Source of the DNA: an uncultured Opitutia bacterium
GTDB lineage: Bacteria; Verrucomicrobiota; Verrucomicrobiia; Opitutales; UBA953
Reading direction: 5' to 3'
Assembly: GCA_903855995.1 (NCBI GenBank)
Contig: CAIOAN010000008.1
Span: 372,001-436,000, forward strand
DNA length: 64,000 bases
Shown piece after piece: positions 1 to 7,661 of the stretch (position 1 is its first letter; each line of letters starts with the position of its first letter). The translations under genes and the position numbers were made by a program. A model generated the notes under the pieces. That model was given only the letters and a program-made list of their open reading frames with translations. It was not told the DNA's origin and searched no databases.

Positions 1-215
1 TTGGCGACGGCGATGGGATCCGAGACGTCGACCTGGAAGGCCTTGGCCTTCTGGCCCTTGGCGACGATGTCGTTGGCAACCTGCACGCAGGTCTCGGACT
101 TCGAGACGCAAAGGACGGTGTGCCCGTGGGAAGCGAGACGTTCCGCGATGGCCTTACCGATGCCGCGACCGGCTCCGGTGACGAGGGCGACGCGAGGATG
201 GTGCGTGAGATGCAT
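1..215 (-). CDS. SDR-family oxidoreductase, FabG-like (N-terminal part only)
   Basis: Only the first 71 or so residues lie in the window; the gene runs off its left edge. The reading frame begins at an ATG complementary to 213-215 and opens with the Rossmann dinucleotide-binding motif VALVTGAGRGIGKAIAERL, the TGxxxGIG signature of classical short-chain dehydrogenases. Residues that follow (LASHGHTVLCVSKSE) fit the beta2 region of an NADPH-binding FabG-type 3-oxoacyl-ACP reductase. A short AAAAGG lies three bases before the start. The catalytic Ser-Tyr-Lys part is outside the window, so the substrate cannot be decided. It follows the flavoprotein reductase gene on the same strand after 79 bp. 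The long plus-strand ORF over it is a shadow. Confidence 0.85.
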   Translation of the reverse strand, partial: MHLTHHPRVALVTGAGRGIGKAIAERLASHGHTVLCVSKSETCVQVANDIVAKGQKAKAFQVDVSDPIAVA

Positions 216-294
216 CGGCCTTTTATGTGCAAGGAAACATGGGCGCTGGCAAGTGGCTAATACCCCGCCCCAAAGCACCGCAGGCCGCAGAAGA

Positions 295-1443
295 TCAATA
301 GACGTCGCGCTGGTAGCGGCCTTCTTTCTTAAACTGCTTCACCCACTCCAAGGCAGCCTCAGGCGTCAGTCCACCCTGCTCCGCCACGATGGCGTGCAAG
401 GCCGCGTCGACATCCTTCGCCATGCGCTTCGCATCGCCGCAGACGTAGAAATAGGCACCCTGCTGAATCCATTTCCAGAGTTCGGCGGCGTTCTCGCGCA
501 TCCGGTCCTGGACATAGACCTTCTCAGCTTGGTCGCGCGAGAAAGCCGTGTCGAGACGGGTGAGCACGCCCGCCTGCTGATACTCCGACCATTCATCGGC
601 GTAGAGGAAATCATGGTCCTTGCGCTGGTCGCCGAAGAAGAGCCAGTTCGGGCCCTTCGCGCCACGGGCGGCACGATCCATCACGAAGCTACGGAAGGGG
701 GCGACACCGGTACCTGGGCCGACCATGATGACCGGGATATTATCGTCGGCCGGGAGGCCGAAGTGAGAATCCGCGACAAAGATCGGCAAATCTGGTTCAT
801 TCATGCGGGCGCGGTCAGCGAGGTAGCTGGAGCAGACGCCTTCGCGCGAGCGGCCATTGGTCTCGTAACGGACCACGGCGACCGTGAGATGGATTTCCTG
901 CGGATACTTCGAGGGCGCGGAGGAGATCGAATACAGACGCGGCATCAGCTTGCGCATGAGTTCGATGAGTTCCTGTGCGGATGGACGGGCAGACGGGTGC
1001 TCCAGGAAGAGGTCGAGGAATTCGCGTTGCTCCATCCAAGCTTTCTTTTTTTCGGGATCAGCTTCGCCGATGGCGGCCGCGAGACGATCCTTGTCCGCAG
1101 CGTCGGTCGCCCGGTCATGCAAGAGCTGGGCGAACTTATACGTTGGGCCATTGAGGGCGAGGCGGGTCGACAGCGCTTGCCGCAGGGTAACCGGGGATAG
1201 ATCCTTGGGGATGGTCACCTGCTCGTCGCCCGTGAAACCGGCAGCCTTGAGCAAGGCGACCACGGTGGCCGGGTTGTTGGTCGGAAACACGCCCAGGCTG
1301 TCGCCGCATTTATAGGTGAGGCCGCTGCCGGCGAGGGACACTGAGAAGTGCTGAGTATCCTTCTGGCTGGCAGGAGAACTCAGACGACGACGGTCGACGA
1401 GACGGGCCGGGAACGGGTTATTCTTATCGAAAGGGGCGGACAT
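295..1443 (-). CDS. Sulfite reductase-type NADPH flavoprotein reductase (CysJ-like, without flavodoxin domain)
   Basis: 382 residues matching the C-terminal half of CysJ and the cytochrome P450 reductase family. The FAD-binding part carries RLYSISSAP (the RxYS motif that contacts FAD) and GVCSSYLADR. The NADPH-binding part carries GPGTGVAPFRSFV, FFGDQRKDHDFLY and YFYVCGDAKRMAKDV, and the protein ends in an aromatic residue (RYQRDVY) as this family does. The N-terminal FMN flavodoxin domain of classical CysJ (about 200 residues) is absent: the first residues lead straight into the FAD/connecting domain. The likely role is electron transfer from NADPH to a sulfite reductase or other partner, with the FMN carrier missing or encoded elsewhere. 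No hemoprotein subunit is seen nearby. Confidence 0.85.
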   Translation of the reverse strand: MSAPFDKNNPFPARLVDRRRLSSPASQKDTQHFSVSLAGSGLTYKCGDSLGVFPTNNPATVVALLKAAGFTGDEQVTIPKDLSPVTLRQALSTRLALNGPTYKFAQLLHDRATDAADKDRLAAAIGEADPEKKKAWMEQREFLDLFLEHPSARPSAQELIELMRKLMPRLYSISSAPSKYPQEIHLTVAVVRYETNGRSREGVCSSYLADRARMNEPDLPIFVADSHFGLPADDNIPVIMVGPGTGVAPFRSFVMDRAARGAKGPNWLFFGDQRKDHDFLYADEWSEYQQAGVLTRLDTAFSRDQAEKVYVQDRMRENAAELWKWIQQGAYFYVCGDAKRMAKDVDAALHAIVAEQGGLTPEAALEWVKQFKKEGRYQRDVY

Positions 1444-1503
1444 GGCGAATCCAACGCAGGATGCCTACCCGGGTGCTGATGCAAACCTCTTTTGACCGAC
1501 GGC

Positions 1504-2217
1504 TTACTTCCAGACCTTGACCCAGTCGATGTCCACGTCGTCGGGTAGTTGCTTGAGATTCAGACTCGGGCGTTCGAATTCCGCCACGCGGTGGGAAAAG
1601 GTGATATTCACCGGGAGTTTCATCTCCACGCGGTCGACCTTATGCACCTGCTTGCCGTTCACATACCAGATATAACTTTTCTCGGAGCAGAGTAGTCCGT
1701 AGGTGTTGAATTTCTTGGACGCTTCGCCCGCCTTCAGAAACTGGGTCATCTTACCTTCTGGCCGGTAATCATGCTGACCGTTATCATTCACGGTGCGCAT
1801 CCAGGGGTGAAGGGAATCGCCGCCAAGCCCCTCAAAGAGCACCAAGGTATTGGGAATAGCCTTACCATCGGCGGGCCCGAGTCGCAGGTAGCCCGTATGC
1901 CCCTTGTAAGCATTCATCCGCATCGATGCTTCAAAGTAGCCGAACAGCTGTTCGAACTTCCCCTTGGTGCTGATGCCATTCCCCTGAATCATGTCCGCAC
2001 TCTGCACGAGAGAGATACGCAGAACCTTATCCTTACCCCCCTTGACGATCGAGATGGCCTCCTTCTTGCCTTCGACAATCCACTTGGAATCATCCAAGGC
2101 GTCGCCGTTGAAGTCGTCGGAGAAAGTCAGTTTCTTGCCGCTCGTGGGATCGACGGCCATGGCCGCGGCGGCGGAAAACAGAATAAGAAGGGACGAGAAT
2201 CGCATCGAGGAAATCAT
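1504..2217 (-). CDS. Secreted GH16-fold protein, paralogue A (probably non-catalytic)
   Basis: About 237 residues. A signal peptide (MRFSSLLILFSAAAAMA) is followed by a concanavalin-like GH16 fold: FSDDFNGDALDDSKW near the N-terminus, KGKFEQLFGYFEASMRM in the middle, IWYVNGKQVHKV, and a typical last strand DIDWVKVWK. Where GH16 enzymes carry the catalytic ExDxxE motif this protein reads NTLVLFEGLG, so the nucleophile Glu and the Asp are missing and only the last Glu may remain. It is the last of four tandem paralogues and is closest to copy B just upstream. The ATG at 2217 overlaps the stop of B as ATGA; an in-frame ATG at 2205, which aligns with the paralogues, is the alternative. A carbohydrate-binding role is inferred only. 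Confidence 0.75.
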   Translation of the reverse strand: MISSMRFSSLLILFSAAAAMAVDPTSGKKLTFSDDFNGDALDDSKWIVEGKKEAISIVKGGKDKVLRISLVQSADMIQGNGISTKGKFEQLFGYFEASMRMNAYKGHTGYLRLGPADGKAIPNTLVLFEGLGGDSLHPWMRTVNDNGQHDYRPEGKMTQFLKAGEASKKFNTYGLLCSEKSYIWYVNGKQVHKVDRVEMKLPVNITFSHRVAEFERPSLNLKQLPDDVDIDWVKVWK

Positions 2218-2909
2218 TTCCAGGCTTTGACCCAATCGATGTCGATATCGTCGGGCAGCTGCTTGAGATTGAGGCCCGGACGTTCCCACTCTCCCACGCT
2301 ATGGTTGAACTGAAGCATCATCGGCTTCTTCACTTCAATCTTATCCAATTTGAAGGACTGCTTGCCGTTGACATACCAAATGCACGATTTCTCAGTCCAG
2401 AGGACGCCATAGGTGTTGAACTTCTTGGAGGCTTCGCCGCCCTTAAGGAACTGCTTGCCCGTTCCTTCCGGGCGATAGTCATGCTGGCCGTTGTCATTCG
2501 CGGTGCGCGACCAGGGCCAGCACTTGTCATCTCCCACCGCTTCCCACATCAGGTCGGCGAATGGAACCTGCTTTTCCTCGACGGGGCGGACGTGGAACCC
2601 GCCCGTGTGCCCCTTGTAGGCGTTCACGCGCATGCTGACCTCGAAATAGCCGTAAGTCTGTTCGAACTTCCCCTTCGTATTCACCCCATTCCACTGGAGC
2701 ATGTCGGCGCTCTGTTTGAGGCCGATGCGCAGGACCTTATCCTTGCCGCCCTTGACCAAGGTCAGCGCCTCCCGTGCCCCGAACACATTCCACTTGGTCT
2801 CGTCGATGGCATCGGCGTTAAAATCATCGGAGAAGACAAGCTTCTTGCCGTTCGAAGGATCCACGGCGAACACCGTGACAGCTAGAAACAGGAACAGGAT
2901 GTATCTCAT
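2214..2909 (-). CDS. Secreted GH16-fold protein, paralogue B (probably non-catalytic)
   Basis: 231 residues with the signal peptide MRYILFLFLAVTVFA and the same layout as copy A: GKKLVFSDDFNADAIDETKW, KGKFEQTYGYFEVSMRVNAY, WNGQ-type aromatic strands, WYVNGKQSFKLDKI and the closing DIDWVKAWK. At the GH16 active-site strand it reads ADLMWEAVGDD instead of ExDxxE, keeping only the last Glu. The DNGQHDYRPEG stretch is shared with A and marks these two as recent duplicates. The start codon overlaps the stop of copy C as ATGA, so the copies are translationally coupled in one transcript. The product is expected in the periplasm or outside the cell. Confidence 0.78.
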   Translation of the reverse strand: MRYILFLFLAVTVFAVDPSNGKKLVFSDDFNADAIDETKWNVFGAREALTLVKGGKDKVLRIGLKQSADMLQWNGVNTKGKFEQTYGYFEVSMRVNAYKGHTGGFHVRPVEEKQVPFADLMWEAVGDDKCWPWSRTANDNGQHDYRPEGTGKQFLKGGEASKKFNTYGVLWTEKSCIWYVNGKQSFKLDKIEVKKPMMLQFNHSVGEWERPGLNLKQLPDDIDIDWVKAWK

Positions 2910-3598
2910 GGAATTTTATAGGCTTTCACCCAATCGACCTGCAGAGGCTCGGGGCCGGCCTTCGGATTCGAGAAATCCTTGAGCAAGCCGCCTTCCGGCA
3001 GGTTATGGCCGAAGTGAATGTACATCGGCTTCACCGCGCTCGGGCGGGTCATGCGCTGCACCTCGCGGCCATCGACGAAAAAAATGTAGTTCTTCAGGGT
3101 CCACTGCAGGCCGTAGGTGTGGAACTTCTTCCAGCTCACGCCACCCTGTAGATTCACCGGACTGGTCTTCGGGGTCATGCGATGCGAGCCTACCTCGTCG
3201 GTGATCCAGAGATTGGTATCAATCTTATCATCCCCCATCGCGCTAAAGGACATCGAGGCGGCCGGGAGCGGCACCTTGTCCGGATTACGAATCGTAAATT
3301 CCGCCCAGCGCCCCTTCGTCTGAATCATCCGGATCGATGCTTCAAAATAACCCTGCATCGACTCAAACTTACCCTGCGTGTTCGCCCAGCTGCCGTTCCA
3401 GAAGCCCGGCTTCACGCCCGGGGTGATTTCCAGCGAAAGCTTGCCATCGACGACCTGGGCCGCCCCACCCTTGTTCCATTTCTTTTCGTCGAGCTCCTTG
3501 CCGTCGAAATTCTCCTCCCAGACAGGCTTCAAACCCATGCTCGGGGCAGCCAGGGCGGAGACCGCGGAAAACAGGCATGAGAGGACAAGGGGGCGCAT
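2906..3598 (-). CDS. Secreted GH16-fold protein, paralogue C (catalytic motif lost)
   Basis: 230 residues with an N-terminal signal peptide (MRPLVLSCLFSAVSALAA). Conserved fold markers are PVWEENFDGKELDEKKW, QGKFESMQGYFEASIRM, YIFFVDGREVQRM and QVDWVKAYKIP at the C-terminus. At the active-site strand it reads AASMSFSAMGDDK, so none of the GH16 ExDxxE residues is kept. The segment GGVSWKKFHTYGLQWT matches the strand that precedes the YVDG turn in true GH16 enzymes. It groups with copy D (both end in the form PEPxxVDWVKxY). It is 49 bp downstream of D and overlaps B by 4 bp. Function is unknown; binding of a polysaccharide or a structural role fits best. Confidence 0.75.
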   Translation of the reverse strand: MRPLVLSCLFSAVSALAAPSMGLKPVWEENFDGKELDEKKWNKGGAAQVVDGKLSLEITPGVKPGFWNGSWANTQGKFESMQGYFEASIRMIQTKGRWAEFTIRNPDKVPLPAASMSFSAMGDDKIDTNLWITDEVGSHRMTPKTSPVNLQGGVSWKKFHTYGLQWTLKNYIFFVDGREVQRMTRPSAVKPMYIHFGHNLPEGGLLKDFSNPKAGPEPLQVDWVKAYKIP

Positions 3599-3647
3599 GG
3601 GGAACGACTCTAATCAATGAAAAGGCCCGGCCGTGGCAAGCCCTACC

Positions 3648-4352
3648 CTACTGGTAGACCTTCACCCAATCGACGCGCATCGGCTCCGGCCCCTTGGTGG
3701 GGTCGTTGAAAGTCTTAAGAAAACCCGCCTCCGGGAGGCCATTGTGACTCAACCCGATTACCATCGGCTTGGTCGTACCCGGCTGGGTCATTTTCTGCAC
3801 CAATCTCCCATCCACATACCAACGATAATCCGTCGCGGTCCAGGCGAAGCCGAACTTGTGAAATTTCTTACTATAATCGCCCTTCGGTATCGGATTTTCC
3901 TTCGGGGTAAGCGAACGACCGCGCTCCTCATTCACGATGCCCAGCGAAAGCGTCACCGCATCGCCGCCAGCGTTACTGAAACCCATGCTCGCGGAGGGAT
4001 TTCGCTTGTCTTCGTTCCCGATGGAAAAGCCCGCGCCGTGGCCGCGCGTCTGCACGAAGAGGATCGAGGCTTCGATATAGCCGTAGGCCGCCGTCTTGAA
4101 CTTGCCGTTCGTATTGACGCTCGAGCCTCGCCAGAACATCGGCTTGTCGCCCGGTGTGATTTCCAGGGAAAGCTGGCCGTCGACGAGCTTGACGCCGGTC
4201 TTGCTGCTGGCGGTCCACTTCGTCTCATCCAGCGCCTTGCCGTCGAAATTATCCTCCCAGACCAGCTTCATGGAAGACTCCGGAGCGGCCACCAAGGCAG
4301 CCTGCAGGCAGACGCCAAGGCAGAAAATCAGAATGCTGCGCGGGACAATCAC
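3648..4352 (-). CDS. Secreted GH16-fold protein, paralogue D (catalytic motif lost)
   Basis: About 234 residues from a GTG at 4352. This start is chosen because it gives a proper signal peptide (IVPRSILIFCLGVCLQAALVAAP); the ORF track extends it upstream to 4502, but that part overlaps the pseudouridine synthase gene. The mature part has LVWEDNFDGKALDETKW, NGKFKTAAYGYIEASILF, YRWYVDGRLVQKM and a last strand MRVDWVKVYQ. At the catalytic strand it reads ASMGFSNAGGDA, with no Glu or Asp of the GH16 motif. It is the first of the four tandem copies and lies 64 bp after the preceding gene. No ribosome binding site is visible at the GTG, so the exact start is uncertain. Confidence 0.7.
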   Translation of the reverse strand: MIVPRSILIFCLGVCLQAALVAAPESSMKLVWEDNFDGKALDETKWTASSKTGVKLVDGQLSLEITPGDKPMFWRGSSVNTNGKFKTAAYGYIEASILFVQTRGHGAGFSIGNEDKRNPSASMGFSNAGGDAVTLSLGIVNEERGRSLTPKENPIPKGDYSKKFHKFGFAWTATDYRWYVDGRLVQKMTQPGTTKPMVIGLSHNGLPEAGFLKTFNDPTKGPEPMRVDWVKVYQ

Positions 4353-4416
4353 GAGGGCGGGGTCAGGCCAATAAAAAGCCAAACCCGTAGCGGGCAAGCC
4401 CGATTGCCCCGAACCC

Positions 4417-5121
4417 TCAGTTCTCGAAAATAGAGTCGATTTCCTTGCGGGAAAGCGGGCGGCAATCGCCCAGCGGCATCTTACGCAGGACCAGGCCACC
4501 AATCTGGAAACGCCGCAATGTTTTCACGTGGAAGCCAAAAATCTCGAAGAGGCGACGGATCTCGCGCTTACGACCTTGGTCGAGATGAATCTCCAAATGG
4601 GCGGCGTGGTCCGGATGGCGAATGACTTTCTTAAAGCGGAGGTGCTCCCCTTCTTCGACGGCACCCTTGAGCAGTCGCGGGGTCAGCGTGGGATCGTAGT
4701 CGCGGTTAAGGATGATCTCGTAGCGCTTGATGACGCCCCCCGAGGGATGCATCACCTTGTTGGCTAGCTCTCCATCGTTGGTCAGGATGAGCAGCCCTTC
4801 GGAATCCTTGTCGAGACGACCGACGCAGAAAAGACGGAGCTTCCCGTATTCCGGAGGGACCATGTCAAAGACCGTCTGGCCGCCGTGAGAGTCATCGTTG
4901 GTACAAAGGTAACCCCGAGGCTTGTTCATCATCAACACGACCGTGCGGCCGAGCGGCTTCACATGCTGCCCCTGGCAAATCACCGTATCCACAGCCGGGT
5001 CGACGGGCTGGCCGGTCACGGCCAGCTTACCATTGATCATCACCGATCCCGAGGCGACTAGGCGTTCAGCCTCGCGACGGGAGCAGACCCCCGCCTGGGC
5101 GAGGAACTTGTGAATACGCAT
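4417..5121 (-). CDS. 23S rRNA pseudouridine synthase, RsuA/RluB/E/F family
   Basis: 234 residues. An S4 RNA-binding domain opens the protein (MRIHKFLAQAGVCSRREAERL, then SVMINGKLA), followed by the RsuA-type catalytic domain with the active-site motif GRLDKDSEGLLILTNDGEL, whose Asp forms the adduct with uridine. Later conserved motifs are LDQGRKREIRRLFEIFGF and a final LRRFQIGG strand. These place it with the RluB/RluF group that modifies a single uridine in ribosomal RNA. The ATG at 5121 is chosen over the upstream GTG at 5139 because S4 domains of this family begin at MRIHK; GAAGGA sits three bases before it. It may head the transcript that continues into the four GH16-like genes. Confidence 0.9.
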   Translation of the reverse strand: MRIHKFLAQAGVCSRREAERLVASGSVMINGKLAVTGQPVDPAVDTVICQGQHVKPLGRTVVLMMNKPRGYLCTNDDSHGGQTVFDMVPPEYGKLRLFCVGRLDKDSEGLLILTNDGELANKVMHPSGGVIKRYEIILNRDYDPTLTPRLLKGAVEEGEHLRFKKVIRHPDHAAHLEIHLDQGRKREIRRLFEIFGFHVKTLRRFQIGGLVLRKMPLGDCRPLSRKEIDSIFEN

Positions 5122-5245
5122 GGGTCCTTCAGCTGGCACGCCCTACGCATTGAGGCATTTATCCATGCAGGGCGAGACAATCAATCGGACGACGGGGGAC
5201 GGACTTTTCTCGCCCTCCAGGGCCACCTTGTCCTACTGATGGGAC

Positions 5246-6118
5246 ATGCGCCTCATTGACGGAAACGCCATCGCCCAGCAGGTCCTCGCCGAAGTCAAGG
5301 AACGGGTCGCCAAACTGACCCCGATTATCCCGCATGTCGCCTTCGTCCGCGTGGGCGATGACCCGGCCTCCGTGTCGTATGTGACCAAGAAGCAGAAGAC
5401 CGCCGCCGAAGTCGGCATGAAGGCCTCCCTTCAGCTCTTCCCCGAGACCGTCAGCAAAGAGGAGCTCTTCGCCCATCTTGACGCCTTGAATGCCGACACC
5501 TCCGTCCATGGCATCCTCATTCAGGCCCCCCTCCCTAAGCACCTGCCGGAAACCGAAGTCTTCAACCGGGTCTCCCCGGACAAAGATGTCGACGGCTTCG
5601 GCACGCAGAGTATCGGTCGCCTTGTCCAAGAACTGCCTGGAGCTTTCGCTGCCTGCACGCCTGCCGGGGTCATTGAACTCCTTCGCCGCTCGGGCATCGA
5701 AACCGCCGGCAAGCACGCCGTGGTTGTCGGGCGCTCGCTCATCGTCGGCAAGCCCGCCGCCGCCCTGCTCCTCGCCAAAGGTTGCGACTGCACCGTCACC
5801 ATCGCCCATTCGCGCACCAAGGATCTGCCGGGCATCGTCCGCCAGGCCGACATCATCGTCGCCGCGATCGGCAAGCCCCGCTTCATCACCGCTGATATGG
5901 TCAAACCCGGTGCAGTGATTATCGACGTCGGCATCAACCGCATCCTGGATGCGACCAAGAAGACTGGCTACCGCATCGTCGGCGACGTCGACTTCGAGGC
6001 CGTCTCGCCGCACTGCGAAGCCATCACGCCCGTCCCTGGCGGCGTGGGCCCGATGACCGTGGCCATGCTCATGAAGAACACGCTCGACGCCTGCGAGCGC
6101 GCCCAAGCCCGTGGCTAA
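5246..6118 (+). CDS. folD: Methylenetetrahydrofolate dehydrogenase / methenyltetrahydrofolate cyclohydrolase
   Basis: 290 residues, the usual FolD length. Conserved features are [17 protein letters not shown] with the catalytic Lys (about residue 53), [12 protein letters not shown], the DKDVDGFG motif of the folate site, the NADP-binding [18 protein letters not shown], and the C-terminal [16 protein letters not shown]. The enzyme interconverts 5,10-methylene-THF, 5,10-methenyl-THF and 10-formyl-THF in the cytoplasm. That supplies formyl groups for Fmt and for the PurU deformylase, both encoded elsewhere in this window. It starts at ATG 5246 in a 124-bp divergent gap opposite the pseudouridine synthase. 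The next gene, for an RDD protein, overlaps its last eight bases. Confidence 0.97.
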   Translation: MRLIDGNAIAQQVLAEVKERVAKLTPIIPHVAFVRVGDDPASVSYVTKKQKTAAEVGMKASLQLFPETVSKEELFAHLDALNADTSVHGILIQAPLPKHLPETEVFNRVSPDKDVDGFGTQSIGRLVQELPGAFAACTPAGVIELLRRSGIETAGKHAVVVGRSLIVGKPAAALLLAKGCDCTVTIAHSRTKDLPGIVRQADIIVAAIGKPRFITADMVKPGAVIIDVGINRILDATKKTGYRIVGDVDFEAVSPHCEAITPVPGGVGPMTVAMLMKNTLDACERAQARG

Positions 6119-6710
6119 CCCGCCCCCGATCCCGCCGCCCCCTGCGGGATACTGGTGGCGCACCCTCGCCTGCCTGGCGGACATCGTTCCGCTGCTCTTT
6201 CTCGGCTGGGCTTTGGCGGGATTACTGGCCGGCCCCGATGAATTAGCCACACGACAAGCGACGGACACTTGGACGCACAAGATGGCCGACCAATATATGC
6301 GGGCGCTCAAGTCAGGAAACTCGCGTGACCTTCAAGCCGTCATCGACATGGTCCTGCATCCGAAGGAAGCCGACCTGAAGGCGGCCGAAATCTGGATCAA
6401 TTTCCAAGGTACGGTCACATTTTTCACCCTGCTGATCCTGCTCACGCTGCAGGAATGGCAACTCAAGGGACGGACGCTCGGAAAGCTTATCTTCAATCTG
6501 CGGACGATCCAGCTCCCGGAGGCGGAAGCCCCGGGCTTCATGAGTTCGCTCCTACGTTCCGCCTGGAAGGCCGCGTTCTTCGCCTTACCTAACCCTTTCT
6601 TCATGATTCTCGGCATCGTGAATTTTCATGTGCCGCTCTTCCGCCGGGATAAGCGAGCCTGGCACGACCTCTGGAGCCGCTCCCAGGTCGTCGATAATAA
6701 ATTGTCCTGA
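6111..6710 (+). CDS. RDD-family membrane protein
   Basis: 199 residues starting at a GTG that overlaps the end of folD by 8 bp. It has a short proline-rich N-terminus ([14 protein letters not shown]), then the family's Arg and Asp within and beside the first membrane segment ([25 protein letters not shown]). A second hydrophobic helix ([16 protein letters not shown]) leads to [16 protein letters not shown], then a third hydrophobic part ([16 protein letters not shown]) and the closing [13 protein letters not shown], which corresponds to the terminal Asp motif. RDD proteins are small inner-membrane proteins of mostly unknown role, some linked to Na+/H+ transport. No function beyond the family can be assigned. 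Confidence 0.85.
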   Translation: MANPPPIPPPPAGYWWRTLACLADIVPLLFLGWALAGLLAGPDELATRQATDTWTHKMADQYMRALKSGNSRDLQAVIDMVLHPKEADLKAAEIWINFQGTVTFFTLLILLTLQEWQLKGRTLGKLIFNLRTIQLPEAEAPGFMSSLLRSAWKAAFFALPNPFFMILGIVNFHVPLFRRDKRAWHDLWSRSQVVDNKLS

Positions 6711-6717
6711 CCCCGCC

Positions 6718-7602
6718 ATGCGAGTCGCCCTGCTCATCCTGGCCTTGGTGACGTCACTGCATGGCGTCGATCTCACGTTGCCGTCGTTGGCCGAAGGCGC
6801 ACCGCGTCCCGGCAAACGCGCCACCGTGATCGCCCCGGAATATGCCGGCACGAAGGTGCGTCACCTAATCGCGTTGCCGGACGACTGGACGCCGGACTGG
6901 AAGGCTCGCGGAAAGCACTGGCCAGTCATCGCCGAATACACGGGCAACTACTACCCTGGCTCCGGCTCGACGGGCGAGGTCGAGGGCGCCGGCCTTGGAT
7001 ACGGCGTGGCCCGCGGCCAGGCGATTTGGGTCGTGCTCCCCTACGTCGCCAAGGACCACCTCAAGAACGAAATCACCTGGTGGGGCGACATCGACGCCAC
7101 CGTCGGCTACGCCAAAACGAACATCCCGCGGATCTGCGCCGAGTTCGGCGGCGACCCGAAGAAGGTCGTCCTCTGCGGCTTCTCACGCGGGGCCATCGGT
7201 GTCTCCTTCCTCGGCCTGCACGACGACGAAGTCGCGAAGCTCTGGTGCGGTCTCTGGGCGCACGACCACTTCGACGGCGTGACGGCCTGGGTCGCCCCTT
7301 GGGGTGCGCCTCTCGCGCGTTACCGCGAGGAAACCGCGGTGAGACTGCGACGCCTGCAAGGCCGCCCGGTGCTCATCAGCCAAGGTAACCCCGGTGAGGT
7401 GACTCGGAAATTCGTGGAACCGATCGTCCCCCAGAACGTGGACTACCTCACGATCGACATGGGCGCTCTCTTCGGCAACTTCCCCAACGACTTCGTTAAG
7501 CATCCCCATAACGACCGCTGGCCGCTGCGCGATTGCGCCCCGACGACCACGGCGCGCGCCTGGTTCGAACGCGTGACGGCGACGGATAAGACCGCGAAGT
7601 AA
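6718..7602 (+). CDS. Secreted alpha/beta-hydrolase (esterase-like)
   Basis: 294 residues from ATG 6718, seven bases after the RDD gene, with a short signal peptide (MRVALLILALVTSLHG). The core is an alpha/beta-hydrolase: WPVIAEYTGNYYPG around the oxyanion strand, and VVLCGFSRGAIGVSFLGL with the nucleophile elbow GFSRGA (Ser about residue 160). A likely acid and histidine follow later in the chain (VDYLTIDMG; KHPHNDRW). It resembles esterases and cutinase/feruloyl-esterase-like hydrolases found in polysaccharide-degrading Verrucomicrobiota, but no substrate is indicated. The plus-strand gene ends 8 bp before the terminator hairpin of the oppositely oriented pnp gene. Confidence 0.75.
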   Translation: MRVALLILALVTSLHGVDLTLPSLAEGAPRPGKRATVIAPEYAGTKVRHLIALPDDWTPDWKARGKHWPVIAEYTGNYYPGSGSTGEVEGAGLGYGVARGQAIWVVLPYVAKDHLKNEITWWGDIDATVGYAKTNIPRICAEFGGDPKKVVLCGFSRGAIGVSFLGLHDDEVAKLWCGLWAHDHFDGVTAWVAPWGAPLARYREETAVRLRRLQGRPVLISQGNPGEVTRKFVEPIVPQNVDYLTIDMGALFGNFPNDFVKHPHNDRWPLRDCAPTTTARAWFERVTATDKTAK

Positions 7603-7610
7603 GCGGGCAC

Positions 7611-7640
7611 AAAAAAGGCCCCGGGGTGAGCCGGAGCCTT
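7611..7640 (-). terminator. Rho-independent terminator of pnp
   Basis: Read on the minus strand, a stem AAGGCTCCGG / CCGGGGCCTT (one mismatch in ten pairs, six-base loop) is followed at once by a run of Ts. It lies 22 bp after the pnp stop codon, between the convergent pnp and hydrolase genes. On the plus strand there is no T-run, so it should serve pnp only. Confidence 0.75.
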
Positions 7641-7661
7641 GTCTGGTCGTTCAACCGGCGC

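Noticed and set aside
1-1200. 399-aa plus-strand ORF across the SDR start and the flavoprotein reductase
   Set aside because: Antisense shadow of two clear minus-strand genes.
2203-2217. Possible frameshift or fusion between GH16-like copies A and B
   Set aside because: The ATGA overlap with an intact stop and a fresh signal peptide shows two separate genes.
5159-6310. 383-aa minus-strand ORF opposite folD
   Set aside because: Antisense shadow of folD; low-complexity Gly/Asp composition.
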